Position numbers and translations under genes: made by a program. This document shows, in pieces, positions 47,883 to 59,410 of a DNA stretch of 64,000 nucleotides; positions within the stretch are counted from its first letter, which is position 1, and each line of letters starts with the position of its first letter. The DNA lies in NCBI GenBank assembly GCA_037447655.1, contig JBBHKE010001120.1, forward strand, positions 1 through 64,000, written 5' to 3'. The notes under the pieces were generated by a model, which was given only the letters and a program-made list of their open reading frames with translations, ran no database searches and was not told the origin of the DNA. Source of the DNA: Zygnema cylindricum (taxonomy: Eukaryota > Streptophyta > Zygnematophyceae > Zygnematales > Zygnemataceae).

Positions 47883-48701
47883 GAAGTTGTCATACTTACC
47901 TTGTATAGTGTGACAGTGGATGAGTTTAGTGTACGGTCTAAAATACACGCGTCAGTATAAGGGACAATACAAAAAAGGGGAAATGAATCTTGACACATGT
48001 AACACTTCGAAAAAAGTCAAACCGGCGCATCGGACGGAAGAAAAGGAATACCGGACATCTGGGAAAACAAGGGTGAAGAATAAATATAGGACGTCGATTT
48101 GAACTGAACTAACAGTTACGATTTGAGTGTGGACCACAGGTGACGAAGTACTCCATAAGCACTCCAAATATTCGTACAAGATTAACCATAGCCGGTTTGA
48201 CTTATTTGACTACTGCTGACTAACCAACAACATTGTGTGTACGGCGCCAAATGAAGAAAACCTGAACAAACAGTTTTTGGAGTTTAGTGAATTTAAATTT
48301 AGTGTAACACTCCTTGATTTAGGTTAGTGGCAAACATGATTTTTTGGAAGTACATTAGGTACTCTATCGTACTATAGTACAGTACGACTATTCAGATAAT
48401 ACAATCTGATTGGTCAAAAGGATCAGTAGATAGAAACTCAGTGTATTAAAGTTTAGGACTTAGAAATATTTTGTTAACCAGGTTTGAGATAATGCAAATC
48501 TGAATGCAGTTTTTGTGAAACTTGCAGATGTCATATCTGATGGTTTACTGGTTTAATTGTGCTATAATTTTGGGAATTGACAGTGTGTATGCTGGTGATA
48601 TTCTATGCTGAATTTGGTGTAATTTGTAATTGTGGATCAGGTTTTATAGGGAGTGAAACATCAGTGGTTGATTGGTTTCTTGGTTAGCTTCTGTGTAAGT
48701 T
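47883..48701 (+). mobile_element. Family B LTR (second part) and leader
   Basis: Continuation of the LTR begun at 40186, aligned with 52310-53136. The exact LTR end before the gag start is not certain (probably near 48470). Confidence 0.75.
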
Positions 48702-49856
48702 ATGTCTACTTCTACCACTATTGCTGTAGCTCCACCTGTACCGGTAGTCATAGAACAACTGCTTATGGGCCTGTCTCCAAGAATACCCGTCTCTAATGGG
48801 CAGAAGTATGCTTACTGGGCGGATATGGTTGAGTCATATTTTGAAACTGCAGGTTTGCTGGAAGGGATAGATGGATCTCTTGATGAAGCTGATCCATCAT
48901 GGGCGAAGAAAAAATTGTCAGCTCGGAACGCTCTGAAGCTTTGCCTTTCAGAGAACATGGTTATGTCTCGAATCAAAATGAAGAAGGCGATTGATATTTG
49001 GAATTCCCTCAAATCGTCTTATGAGAAGGCGAATGTTCAGGAGGAGCTTTTGTTGGCAGGAAAAATATGGGATTACAAATACTCGGGGGGAACGATGGCG
49101 GAATATACTGACAACTTTCGAACTCTTATTGATTCTCATGCTTGTGCTGGTGACTCTTTCCCAGAGTTTCAACAGGCTGGTTTAATCATTAGAGGTCTTC
49201 CTAGAAGTATGAAAGATGCAGCTGCTGAATTGAAAAAGCATGATAAGTCTAGCTAGACACTTCAGTTAACTATCAATATTATTTTGGAAGAAGAGTCTAC
49301 CTCAAAAATGCTAAATGGAGAAAAGCAAGTAGAGGCTTTTAACACAGATTTTGACAGAAGAGGACAGTTTAATCAGTCAAAGAATCAGTTACTCAGCTCA
49401 AAAATCAGGGTTCTAGGAATCCATGACGGTTTAATCAGTTTAATCAAGGGCAAAATAGGCAGTCTTTCACTACATGTTTTTACTGTTCAGAGAAAGGTCA
49501 TGGATATCGGTTATGTCATAAGCTCAAAAAGGCAAATGAAACTGGTTTATATAGGCCAGGGTGGCAACAAAGTCATTTTAATCAGGGCTTTTCTGGTAAT
49601 CGTTTACAAAACACCTCAGTGTTTTCTTCATCTCTAACTCATAAAGATGAGTCATCTGGTCTCGATGAGAAGGATACTTCGGAGTTATCTGCGATGGCGG
49701 CGGCGATGGAAGGGTCAAAGGACGCTGATTGGATCATGGACACGGGAGCCTCGGCTCACATATGTTGGAACAAAGGCATTTTTGTTACTCTCCAGAGTAC
49801 ACCTGCAAAAAATATATACTATGCCTGTGGCATGAGTGTCCAGACTTCTGCTCAGG
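48702..49856 (+). pseudogene. Family B copia gag and protease, copy 1
   Basis: The frame starts MSTSTTIAVAPPVPVV. Capsid of the UBN2 type is seen as KYAYWADMVESYFETAGLLE, MKKAIDIWNSLKSSYEKANV and GGTMAEYTDNFRTLIDSHA. An in-frame TAG follows KKHDKSS; coding continues as TLQLTINIILEEESTSKMLN. An intact CCHC zinc knuckle CFYCSEKGHGYRLC lies at 49475-49516 in another frame. The protease motif WIMDTGASAHICW is intact near 49730-49770. The copy ends at the assembly gap. Confidence 0.85.
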
Positions 49857-49866
49857 NNNNNNNNNN
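49857..49866. other. Assembly gap (10 N)
   Basis: Ten undetermined bases lie between two family B copies in opposite orientation. The true distance and junction are unknown. Confidence 0.98.
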
Positions 49867-51947
49867 CCACATTATATACGTTTACTTAATACCGTATTCT
49901 CCGATCCGGTACAATTGATACTGTCAAACTGTTTTTACAAATTTTAACCTTTTTATCTCCCTCAAAGAGAGCGTCTAGTCGGCCAATTTTGAAAACTACT
50001 GACGACAAATTTTTTCTAGACATTCGACGGAAAAGGTCTTCTTAGTCTAGTGTCTAGATGCTTCCAGAACATCGATTAGGTAAGTCTACAAAAACCTAAC
50101 TGAGTTCACGGGAGACGGTCCCTTCAAGCAAAATACCAGCGGAATTGTCTACTCAAGAGTTCTAAGCCCAAGCTTTGTAGTGTTTGAAGTATCCGAACAC
50201 TACACTCTTTTCTTTGATGAAGTACACCTTTGTGAATCTTGAGAACTCATCTGTTAAGGCGACCATAAAACGAACTTCCCTGGCAGAGGGCACTTGAGTC
50301 AATCCAAAAACATCTGAATGGATTAGCTACAAGACCTTCGTAGATCTGTGATCTGATTCTTCTGGAAAAGGCAGCTTACAGATCTTTTTTAAACAGCAGT
50401 CATCAAAAGTTTTAACCGGCTGATCTGCGAGAGAAACTCCCTCTATTTTTCCAATTTTAAACATTTTTGTCAAACTGTCATAGTTAACATGGCCTAGCCT
50501 CTTATGCCATAATTCATTTGCATATATTACACCAGAGTAGAAAACATCATTTTCCTTAGAATCAGCCATATCCATGCGATACATTTTGCTTTCATCTCTA
50601 TTTCTTGTGACTGATATCGTTCTTATCTTGCCCACAACTTGCTTACCCCCTTTAATGGGTGACCTCAAAGCCTTTGCTCTTAACCAAAGAAGTGGAAAAC
50701 CAATTCTTGTTGAAGTCTGGAACATATAAGACATTATGAAGGGTTCTTTCTATTGACTTCCCTCCTACCTCTTACCTGCAATAAAACATCACCCTGAGCA
50801 GATGTTTGGACACTCATGCCAAAAGCATAGTAGATATTCTTTGCAGGTGTCGCTTTCAGATTGGCTAAATGAGCCTTGTTCCAACACATATGAGCCGATG
50901 CTCTCGTGTCCATGATCCATCTTGCGTCTTTTGAGCCCTCCATTGCTGCCGCCATGTCAAATAACTCCGAGTCATCCTGCTTATTGAATGTCAAATACTC
51001 ATCTTCCTGAGTGACAGATGAGGAAAACAATGAGTTGTTTTGTGACTGCTGACAAGAAAAGCCCTGGTTAAACTGACTTTGCTACCAAACTGGCCTATAC
51101 AAACGTGTCTCATTTACCTTTTTGAGTTAAGGACAGTACCTATATCCATGATCTTTTTCTGAAAAATAAAAACAAGAAGTAAAAGATTGTCTATTCTGCT
51201 GTTGATTAAACTGTTTAAATTGACTCGGATGCGAGCTAAACTGATTCTTATGCCGATTAAACTGATTTCTCTGCCGGTTAAACTGATCTTTCCTTTCAAA
51301 ATCTATGTTAAATGCCTCTACATTCTTTTCTCCATTAAGCATCTTTGACGTAGACTCCTCCTCTAGAATAATATTAATAGCTAACTAAAGTGTCTAGCTA
51401 GCTTTATCATGTTTTTTTAGTTCAACAGATGCATCATTCATACTGCTACGAAGACCTCTAATGATCAGAGTAGCTTGCTGGAACTCAAAAAAAGTGCCAC
51501 CAGCACAAGCATGGGCTTCAATAAGAGCTCTGCAATTATTTGTATACTCGGCCATGGTTCCTCCGAGTATTTGTAGTCCCATAACTTTCTTGCCAACAGG
51601 AGTTCCTCATCAACGATCGCCTTTTTATAAGAAGTTTTAAGTGATTTCCATATGTTAACCGCTTTCTTCATCTTGATTCGTGATATTACCATGTTTCCCG
51701 AGAGACATAGTTTGAGAGTATTTTGAGCCTGTGTATTCTTTTTTGCCCAAGTTGCATCAAATTAATCAAGTGATCAATTCAAAATTTATAGTAAACTTGC
51801 ATTTTCAAAGTGTGACTCAACCATATCCGCCTAGTAAGCATATTTTTGCCCATTAAGTATAGGAATTCTTGAAGATATGCCCATAACCGTTTGTTCTATC
51901 ACTACTGGGACAGGTGGTGCTGCAGCAGTATTTGTAGAAGTAGACAT
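49867..51947 (-). pseudogene. Family B copia gag-pol fragment, copy 2
   Basis: On the minus strand gag starts at about 51947 with MSTST and contains MKKAVNIWKSLKTSYKKAIV and GGTMAEYTNNCRALIEAHAC. It has the same in-frame TAG after KKHDKAS as copy 1. The zinc knuckle is damaged (CFYFSEKDHGYRYC). The protease reads WIMDTRASAHMCW, with Gly of DTGAS replaced by Arg. The pre-integrase LWHKRLGHVNYDSLTKM and an integrase start (LTQVPSAREVRFMVALTDEF) follow to about 50150. Toward the gap only decayed sequence remains. Confidence 0.85.
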
Positions 51948-52230
51948 GTTTCTTAGAAGAAGCTAACAAAAAATCCTACAAACAACAGTTTTCCCAGCAC
52001 TATAAAAACAGACTCATAAGTCGAATTGATATCAAATTCAGCATACAGACACATTTTATACACACTATCCATTTCCAAAATTGTAGCACAATCGGTCTAG
52101 TAAACCATAAAATATGGAGACTGCAAGTTTCCCAAAAACTGCCTTTTAATTTTCCATATTCCCAAAACTGGATACCATAATATTTCTAAGTCATAACCTT
52201 TATATACTTAGTGAGTATCTCCTGCTTACT
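51948..52230 (-). mobile_element. Family B leader/LTR end of copy 2
   Basis: The minus strand aligns with the plus-strand leader 48440-48701. It is cut at 52231 by the start of another family B LTR on the plus strand. Confidence 0.7.
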
Positions 52231-53191
52231 TGTTGGTTTCAAAGCTTTATCCTTAGTAGATAAGGTTGTGAGGGGAGGTTTAAAACTTATAATATTTTTG
52301 GGTCTTTGAAGTTGTAATACTTACCTTGTATAGTGTGACAGTAGATGAGTAACTTTGAGTGTAGTGTACGGTTTGATAGACACCTGTCTGTATGAGGGAC
52401 AATATAGAAATGGCAGAATGAATCTCGACACATGTAACACATCGAACGAAGTCAAACCGGCGGATCGGACGGACGAAAAGGAATACCGGACATCTGGGAA
52501 AGCAATTTTGAAGAATAAAGACAGGACGTCGATTTGAACTGAACTAACACTTACGATTTGAGTGTGGACCATAGGTGATGAAGTATTGCATAAGCACTCC
52601 AAATATTCGTACAAGATTAACCACAGCCGGTTGGACTTATTTGACTACTGCCGACTAAGCAGCAACATTGTGTGTACGACGCCAAATGAAGAAAACCTGA
52701 TCAAACGTTTTCTGGAGTTTAGTGAATTTAAAGTTAGTGTGACACTGCTTGATTTAAGTTAGTGGCAAACGAGAATTTTTGGAAGTACATTAGGTACTCT
52801 GTCGTACTATAGTACAGTACGACTATTCAGATACTACAATCTGATTGGTGAAAAGGATCAGTAGATAGACACTCAGTGTATAAAATTTTAGGACTTAGAA
52901 ATATTTTGTTAACAAGTTTTGAGATAATGCAAATCTGAATGCAATTTTTGTGAAACTTGCAGATGCCATATCTTATGGTTTACTCGTTCAATTGTGGTGC
53001 AATTTTGGGAGTCTACAGTGTGTATGCTGGTGATATTCTACGCTGAATTTGGTGTAATTTGTATTAGTGGATCAGGTGTTATAGTGAGTGAAACATCAGT
53101 GTTTCATTGGTTTCTTGGTTAACTTGTGTGTAAGTTATGTCTACTTCTACCACTATTGCTACAGCTCCACCTGTACCGATAGTCATAGAAC
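52231..53191 (+). mobile_element. Family B LTR, leader and gag stub, copy 3
   Basis: TGTTGGTTTCAAAGC starts an LTR that is continuous across the site where element C split copy 1. A gag start (ATG at 53137, MSTSTTIATAPPVPIV) breaks off at about 53191. Confidence 0.82.
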
Positions 53192-53195
53192 AACA

Positions 53196-53821
53196 TTATT
53201 GACCAATCAAGTGTCTATACGTGGAATAGTAGTACTGTACTGTAGTACGATAGTGTACCCAACCATACTTCCAAAAACCTTTTTGCAACTACCCGAAAGT
53301 TGAATAGTAAATAATATTTACTAATGCACTACACTAAAAAATGTGTTACTTCCAGAATTCACAATTTGGCGCAGTATAGATAATGTTGCAGCTTAGTCAG
53401 CAACAGTCAAATAATTCCACCCGGTTGTGGTTAATCTTCTACGATTATCTGGAGTGCTAACGAAGTACCTCGTCACTCGTGGTCCCCACTTGAATCGTTA
53501 CCATCCGTATGGTTGAAATCCGCGTCTGGTACTTGTCTAGTACAATCGATTTCCTGGATGTTTGGTTCGCTTTCCGTTCGTCTCATTTGTGGAAAACACT
53601 CGTTTGATGTGCGGCATGTGTTGAAAGCCATTCTCAAATACCTGCGATATCTTAAAATGCTGACGCGTGTCTATGGGACTATACCACACACTCTAAAGTC
53701 ACTATTTCACTGTAACACTATTTTAGGTAAATATTACAACAAAGTTGACTCAAAAAATATTCTAAGTTATAAACCTCCCCTCACTGCTCTATCTAGTGAT
53801 AATAAAGCTTTAAAAACAACA
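53196..53821 (-). mobile_element. Family B LTR, copy 4, 3'-truncated
   Basis: The minus strand begins TGTTGTTTTTAAAGCTTTAT and follows the family B LTR as far as GATTGGTCAAT. Confidence 0.75.
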
Positions 53822-53822
53822 T

Positions 53823-54125
53823 ATTTAACCATGCTACCACCTGTTTACCTATAGTCCTAAATGTTCGTAGCTGTAATAATCTCATGTTGAGCATTAGCTT
53901 TGAAATAAATAGTTTCAGTGAAGTCCAAATTTCTGATGACTTTTTCATCTTGATATGTGACAAAAGTAAATCATTTAAAATCATTAACTTTAAGAGATGT
54001 AAAGCCTGCTGATTTTTTCCACCATAGGATGCATCAGTTTCAACAAGATTGCCATAAACTACATCAAACAATTTAACCTGAGTACCCTGACTAAGCAAAG
54101 AAGGCATACCAACCATGCATCAAAA
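53823..54125 (-). pseudogene. Copia gag fragment
   Basis: The minus strand has LLLSHIKMKKSSEIWTSLKL and neighbouring sequence resembling family B capsid, with frameshifts. Confidence 0.6.
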
Positions 54126-54602
54126 ATTATCTACCACGACTATGAAGATACCTGAATATACCAAAGTATGTCACATAGAGATGAATCTGTACTGAATCAC
54201 AAATCAAACAAAACAAGCACATGTACAAAACAGGGATATGTAGTGTCACACTATATTGTAGAAAACACGTTAGATATTCGTAGACGTGGTCTCGGTTGGC
54301 CACCGTCCGCTTGCAGAAAAATCTTCGCCGTCCATCTTCAGAAGTTTCATCCAAGATGAAACTTTATGTGTCACCTCAGTCTTCTGGTAAATTTGAGTGG
54401 TAGAACGAATCTTGTGGAGTGTCTCACCTTAGTTTATTGACGCGTGTCCCGCGAGTCATATTCAGGGTGTACTTCGTCAAAATTTATTCTCACACTAATT
54501 TTTGTACATACTGAACCTGACTTCCACAAAATAAACTAAGCACCGTGAAGACACTCTCCCCACATAAGAGGCTTAGTGAGGACTAAAGCTTTCAAAACAA
54601 CA
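54126..54602 (-). mobile_element. 3' LTR of a B-related copia element (H)
   Basis: On the minus strand it starts TGTTGTTTTGAAAGCTTTAG, directly after the purine tract AAGAGAG that follows the polymerase gene. The far end is not sharply defined. Confidence 0.6.
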
Positions 54603-54639
54603 CTCTCTTAAAGCTTTAGACTCTACTAGTCACTGAAAC

Positions 54640-55794
54640 TACATGCCTTTTTGCAAAATTTTTATTTTGGTGCAGGCAAAGGTTTTGTCATCATGTGTGC
54701 CAACATTTCTTCATCGGGTAAGTAGCTAAGCTAAAGAATTCTAGCCATCACCTTTTCTCTCATAAAGAGTAACTTAATATCAATATGTTTACTTATGAAG
54801 TGATCACTAATAATAGAAGAAATTGCTATAGCATCTTGATTGTCACACCATACGACTTGAGGACCAGACTACATAAATTTCACTGCTTGTAAAAGAGATT
54901 TTACCCAAAGACGTTTTTTGACAGCTGAGCTGGCTGCCATGTGTTCAGCTTCTATGGTTGATTGAGCAGTAACCTTTTGAAGCTTGCAAGTCCAACAACA
55001 AGTACCATCACCGATCTTCAAAATGAGTCTAGTGGTTGAGCGTCGGCTTTGCATATCACCATAACTCGCATCGCTCCAGGAGCTGATCTTCACTCTATCT
55101 CTTCCGAGAGATAGTCGGAGATTGCGTGTTCATGCAAGATATCTGAAAACACCTTTTACTGCCTCCCAATCTGATATCTTTGGTTTTTGAAGGCTTTGAC
55201 TTAATGCCCCAACTGCCGCTGCAATATCAGGGCGTGTGCAGTTCAAAAATTAAGTAAGACTACCAACAACTTGTATGTACAGATTTGTGGACATGAACTC
55301 TTACTCCCCTAGTTCAATATCATCCTCGAGTAGCATTCGTTTATCTGTCTCCTTTTCTTCCTTCTTTTGCCTGAATTCCATAGGAGTGGCGCTCCATTTT
55401 ACATCTGCCATGCCAAATCTTTCAAGTACATTTGCAATGGCCTCTCTTTGAATGAGATAAATCACCCTCTGATTCCTATTTCTCTCTACTTGAATGCCTA
55501 GGATATACTTTGCGTCGCCTAAGTTCTTTATTTTAAACCTAGCATCCAGAGCTGATTTTATCTTATTTATCTTATTTATGGACTTTTTAATAAGCAGCTG
55601 ATCATCCACATACACTGCTACATAGATCACACCATCCTCTCCTTCCATGACATAAACAGAGTGATCTAAGCTGATCCTTCTAAAACCTAGACTGGTAAGA
55701 AACTCATAATAATTCAGAGTCCAATGACGCGAACCTGTTTTATTCCATACATTAATTTCAACAATTTACAGACTAGATTTTCCTTTCTTTTTCC
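54640..55794 (-). pseudogene. Element H reverse transcriptase and RNase H
   Basis: A distinct copia polymerase. An intact YVDD (AVYVDDQLLI) is followed by LGDAKYILGIQVERN, then RNase H (WSDASYGDMQSRRSTT, TAQSTIEAEHMAASSAVKK). Stops separate the pieces. The 5' part is cut off at 55795 by the LTR of element E. Confidence 0.85.
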
Positions 55795-56750
55795 TGCATA
55801 CTATAATTTTGTGACCTTCATTGGTCCACATAATGTCCAGCTTATATGAAACCTCTAGGATAATATTTGCACTTTTGACATAAGCAATTAATAAGTGCCA
55901 CCTTGGCACGCAAAAACTCTGACTGACTACACCCATGTGTAGCTTGGACTACCCTGAGTCCGCAACAAAATGAATCACTAAAATTCCTCACCTGAGCATT
56001 CAGTTATGGCCGGCCAAAGATGGCCTATAAATACAAAAGCACTATGGGAGAGATGCGGCTACCTTGATTTTTCCTAAGTCCTAAGCTCCTTCTCTAAACC
56101 TACTACTCGTGTACCCTAACCAATCAAATGACTGTAAGGTAAAAGAAGGTACAGGTACCGCTGTTCTTCTTGTACGGCCATAGTAAGGCATGGCCGCTCC
56201 GCTGACGCTTGTCAATTCCTGAGCCATAGTTGCTCCCCCCGTAATATTCGTCGTCCAACCATATCGCACCAATTGTCGTCCGCCGACATTGGCTTGCAAA
56301 CCGCCAAATGTCCACTCCGAAATTTTGGCTCCTCTGCGAGCTGACGATCGCGAGCGACATTTGATTTGGTTCCCTGAAAATTAAATGTCGTTTCGTATGG
56401 TACAGTATTTTGTGCGGTACTCTAAGTTTCACATTCATGTTGTTTTGTATTTGTGGTCGCGTCACTATTTGTATAATTATCACATACAGCGTACGTAACG
56501 TTTCATCAAGACTTGTTGGATAAAAGGAACGGCTGCACCATACGATAACTATTCGTAGGTCACAAGATCAATTCTTGTTGTTGGCAAGCTTTCTTTTGCT
56601 GGGGATTTGTCTTCTCTCTGTCTTCCTACCTTCTTGTCTGCCTGAGACAGCCATGGCTGCCTGATAGTTCTCACTGACTACGACAAGTATGAGAACTATA
56701 GAATAACCATAGACCAAAAAAGATAGAATACAAAACACCCTTTTTCAACC
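55795..56750 (-). repeat. 3' LTR of copia element E
   Basis: 956 bp from TGCATACTATAATTTTG to TTTTTCAACC (plus), preceded on the minus strand by the polypurine tract AAAATAAAGGGAGG. Layout is like the LTRs of element C. Confidence 0.82.
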
Positions 56751-56763
56751 CTCCCTTTATTTT

Positions 56764-56939
56764 CTAGTTTATCTTTTGCTTCAGTCCACACTTCTCCTTA
56801 CAAAATATCAATTTGGGAGAAGAAACCGGCTTAGTCATCATATCTGCTACCATTTCTCCATCCGGTCTATATTCCAAACTAATTATTTTATCCTCAAACT
56901 TCTCCTTAACAAAGCTCAACCGAATGTTCATATGCTTTG
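56764..56939 (-). pseudogene. Element E RNase H, C-terminal piece
   Basis: The minus strand reads HMNIRLSFVKEKFEDKIISL, YRPDGEMVADMMTKPVSSPK and CKEKCGLKQK, the end of copia RNase H. It joins the part at 59411-59743 when the family D LTR is removed. Confidence 0.88.
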
Positions 56940-59410
56940 TGTTGTCTATAGCCATTTTCAGCCATGGATTTCCCCACGGAAGCTCCACACACTACCCCAA
57001 AAACAGCCTATTTTCAATCCACTCAGAATTCTACAAAATAACCAAACCAAGCTGAAACTACACAAACAGATAGTTCATAGGCTTCTAAGTATTCCCACAA
57101 ATTCTCATATAAATATATCAACCAGAATTCCCACATCACCCAGTCAAAGTTAGAGAAAAACAGCCTGCCAGAACTTTAATAAATCTGACCAACTTCACAA
57201 TGAAGCCCCAAGCAAACCAGACTCACCCTACATCTTCAAATGTGCCACATTATTGCCAATACAAGGAGGAACACACATGCAAAATTTCAGAAAATTTTGC
57301 TAATAGATCTGAGAGTAATTCTCAGATGAAATTCCCAAAAAGGAGCAAAAACAGATTTTTGTCCAAAAGTTCCTAAGTCTAAAAATGACTAAGTCCAACA
57401 AATATACACTACAGCTTACTGCTAACTGTACGGAGGAATACCTGTTGATATTTGGGTATTTTCTAGGTCTTTATTTGATATAAAAGAGTAGAGGCAGTTT
57501 GCCTCGTACTCCCTTCTCCAAGCCCCCACACTTGTCGTAGTCACTAAAGGTTGGAGAGGGAGCTAGAGCCATGGCTGCCTAAGCTCTTCAGAGAGATAGG
57601 AATAGATAATAGATATGTTTACTAAAAAGGTATTTGACAGACCCAGGAATTGATTCTGGTACCTACTGCCCGTCAAACACCTCACAGTCTTTAGCTTTGT
57701 CCATTTAGTCTAAAATTAGTGCTAGGACATATAGGGTTTGATTGATATATATATAGTTATAGGTAGGGTTTTCCATTTAACTGGATTACGGTATTCAGGG
57801 CATAGAAACAGTTGTACTTTTAGTACCGGACAAAATAAATCGTACGGACATTTATGTCGACGGTTCGTATTTAATACCTATATCAATCGGACGGCCGTGG
57901 TTAGCGCCGACATTGCAAAAAGGACAATTTGGCAGTTTGCAGACGCCGCCACTTCGGATGACACGTGGCAACATCGTACGGGCTTATGGAATTTCCGGAA
58001 CGGCAGAAAATAAATCCAAAAGTGACAAATGTCGCACTTTGACGATTTCGTACACTCTCCGTTCAGAAAGTACTCCGGCACCTGTACTTTCTTGTACGGT
58101 ACCGGTTTTTGTGACGTGGCATGACCTGGCGCCACGTGGAGAGATAATATTTGTAAGCAGGAATTTCGGGGATGACAAGAGTGAATCCGGATAGATCATG
58201 TGTTGACTTTTTAGCCATGTCGTACGATGGCTGTACAAAAGATACAGCGGCACCTATACCTTTATGTACTTTACAGTCTTGTCATTGGTTCGTACTTTAG
58301 TACTAGGGGGCTTAGAGAGGGGTTTTTAGGACTTAGAATATTTCTGGTAGATAGCTGCCTCTTCCAGAGAGCACCTTGTATAAATGGCAAACTTTGGCCA
58401 GCCATAACTATCAATTCAGTTGACCACTTTCAGTGATTTTTGTTGCTGCGGACTCAAGGGAGTCCAGGCTATACAGATGTGTAGTCGGTCAGAGTTTTTG
58501 CCTGCCTGTGTGGCTGCATTTCCAAGGGAAAGTCAAAGTGGGGGAATGTGTCCAAATCTCATATTCTAACATTGCATTCTGTGGTGGAACTGAGCACACA
58601 GAAAGTCTTACTTCACAGGGGTGAAGATTTAATGGGGTTATGATTGTCAAGGGGTCAATCATTTGGGTTTATATCAAGTTGGAGTCAGCACTATCTAGAT
58701 TAGCTTCCTTTGGACCTGCGAATTCTGTGTGGCAATGGAGCCCATAGAATTTCAATACCAGCCGTACGTAATCAATCAACTACCTCTACTAATGTGAGTG
58801 TACCTGAGATCTACACTAATATTTAATATACAAGACAAAACGTTGTTAATTATTTACAAGTCTTACGAATTACGTCAAACATATCGAGACCGTCCAAAGT
58901 AAATATCATGTGATGAACGCGATTTTGCGTCCCTCGCCAAACAGACAGCGTCGCCTTCCGTAAATCTTATTCGGCATCCTTCATGTCGTGTCGCGTGGTC
59001 ACATAATCCACTTGACGAGCTGACGTCACCTCATCCAAATTAGTCCGTACTGGCGACGTTATTTTCCAATAAGTGTCGCTCACGCCACTTTCAGTTCGAA
59101 ATCTTTTTGTCATCATTATGATTCGTACCTGCGACGTACATTTCTAAACATTCCAAATCGGATGGTTTCGCGATCCGCTGTACATTTGAATTAAACCTTC
59201 CGTTCCTTTTCTTATGTATGTTCACGCCACTCAAATAGTTCCGTACGTCTCAAAACAATTAGTACAATTACTCCCCCAATCTGCAAATCCATTCGATCCT
59301 CCACAGTAAATCCAGATAGTATACGCATTAAAATTGCGTAATGTATTCACTAAACATCGTGTACGCACGAAACGACGCGTACGCACGAAACTAACTTTTC
59401 AAAAAAAACA
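56940..59410. mobile_element. Solo LTR, family D, in element E RNase H
   Basis: Starts TGTTGTCTATAG and ends AAAAAACA, matching the copy at 44041-45148. Without the nested LTR it is about 1154 bp. Flanks CTTTG and CTCTA look like a target duplication changed by two transitions. Frames of RNase H meet across it. Confidence 0.85.
57443..58754 (+). mobile_element. Solo LTR, family A, nested in the family D LTR
   Basis: 1312 bp, TGTTGATATTTGGG to AGAATTTCA, with perfect ATACC duplications (57438-57442 and 58755-58759). The uninterrupted target is seen in the other family D LTR near 44530. TATAAA at 58379. Confidence 0.95.
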
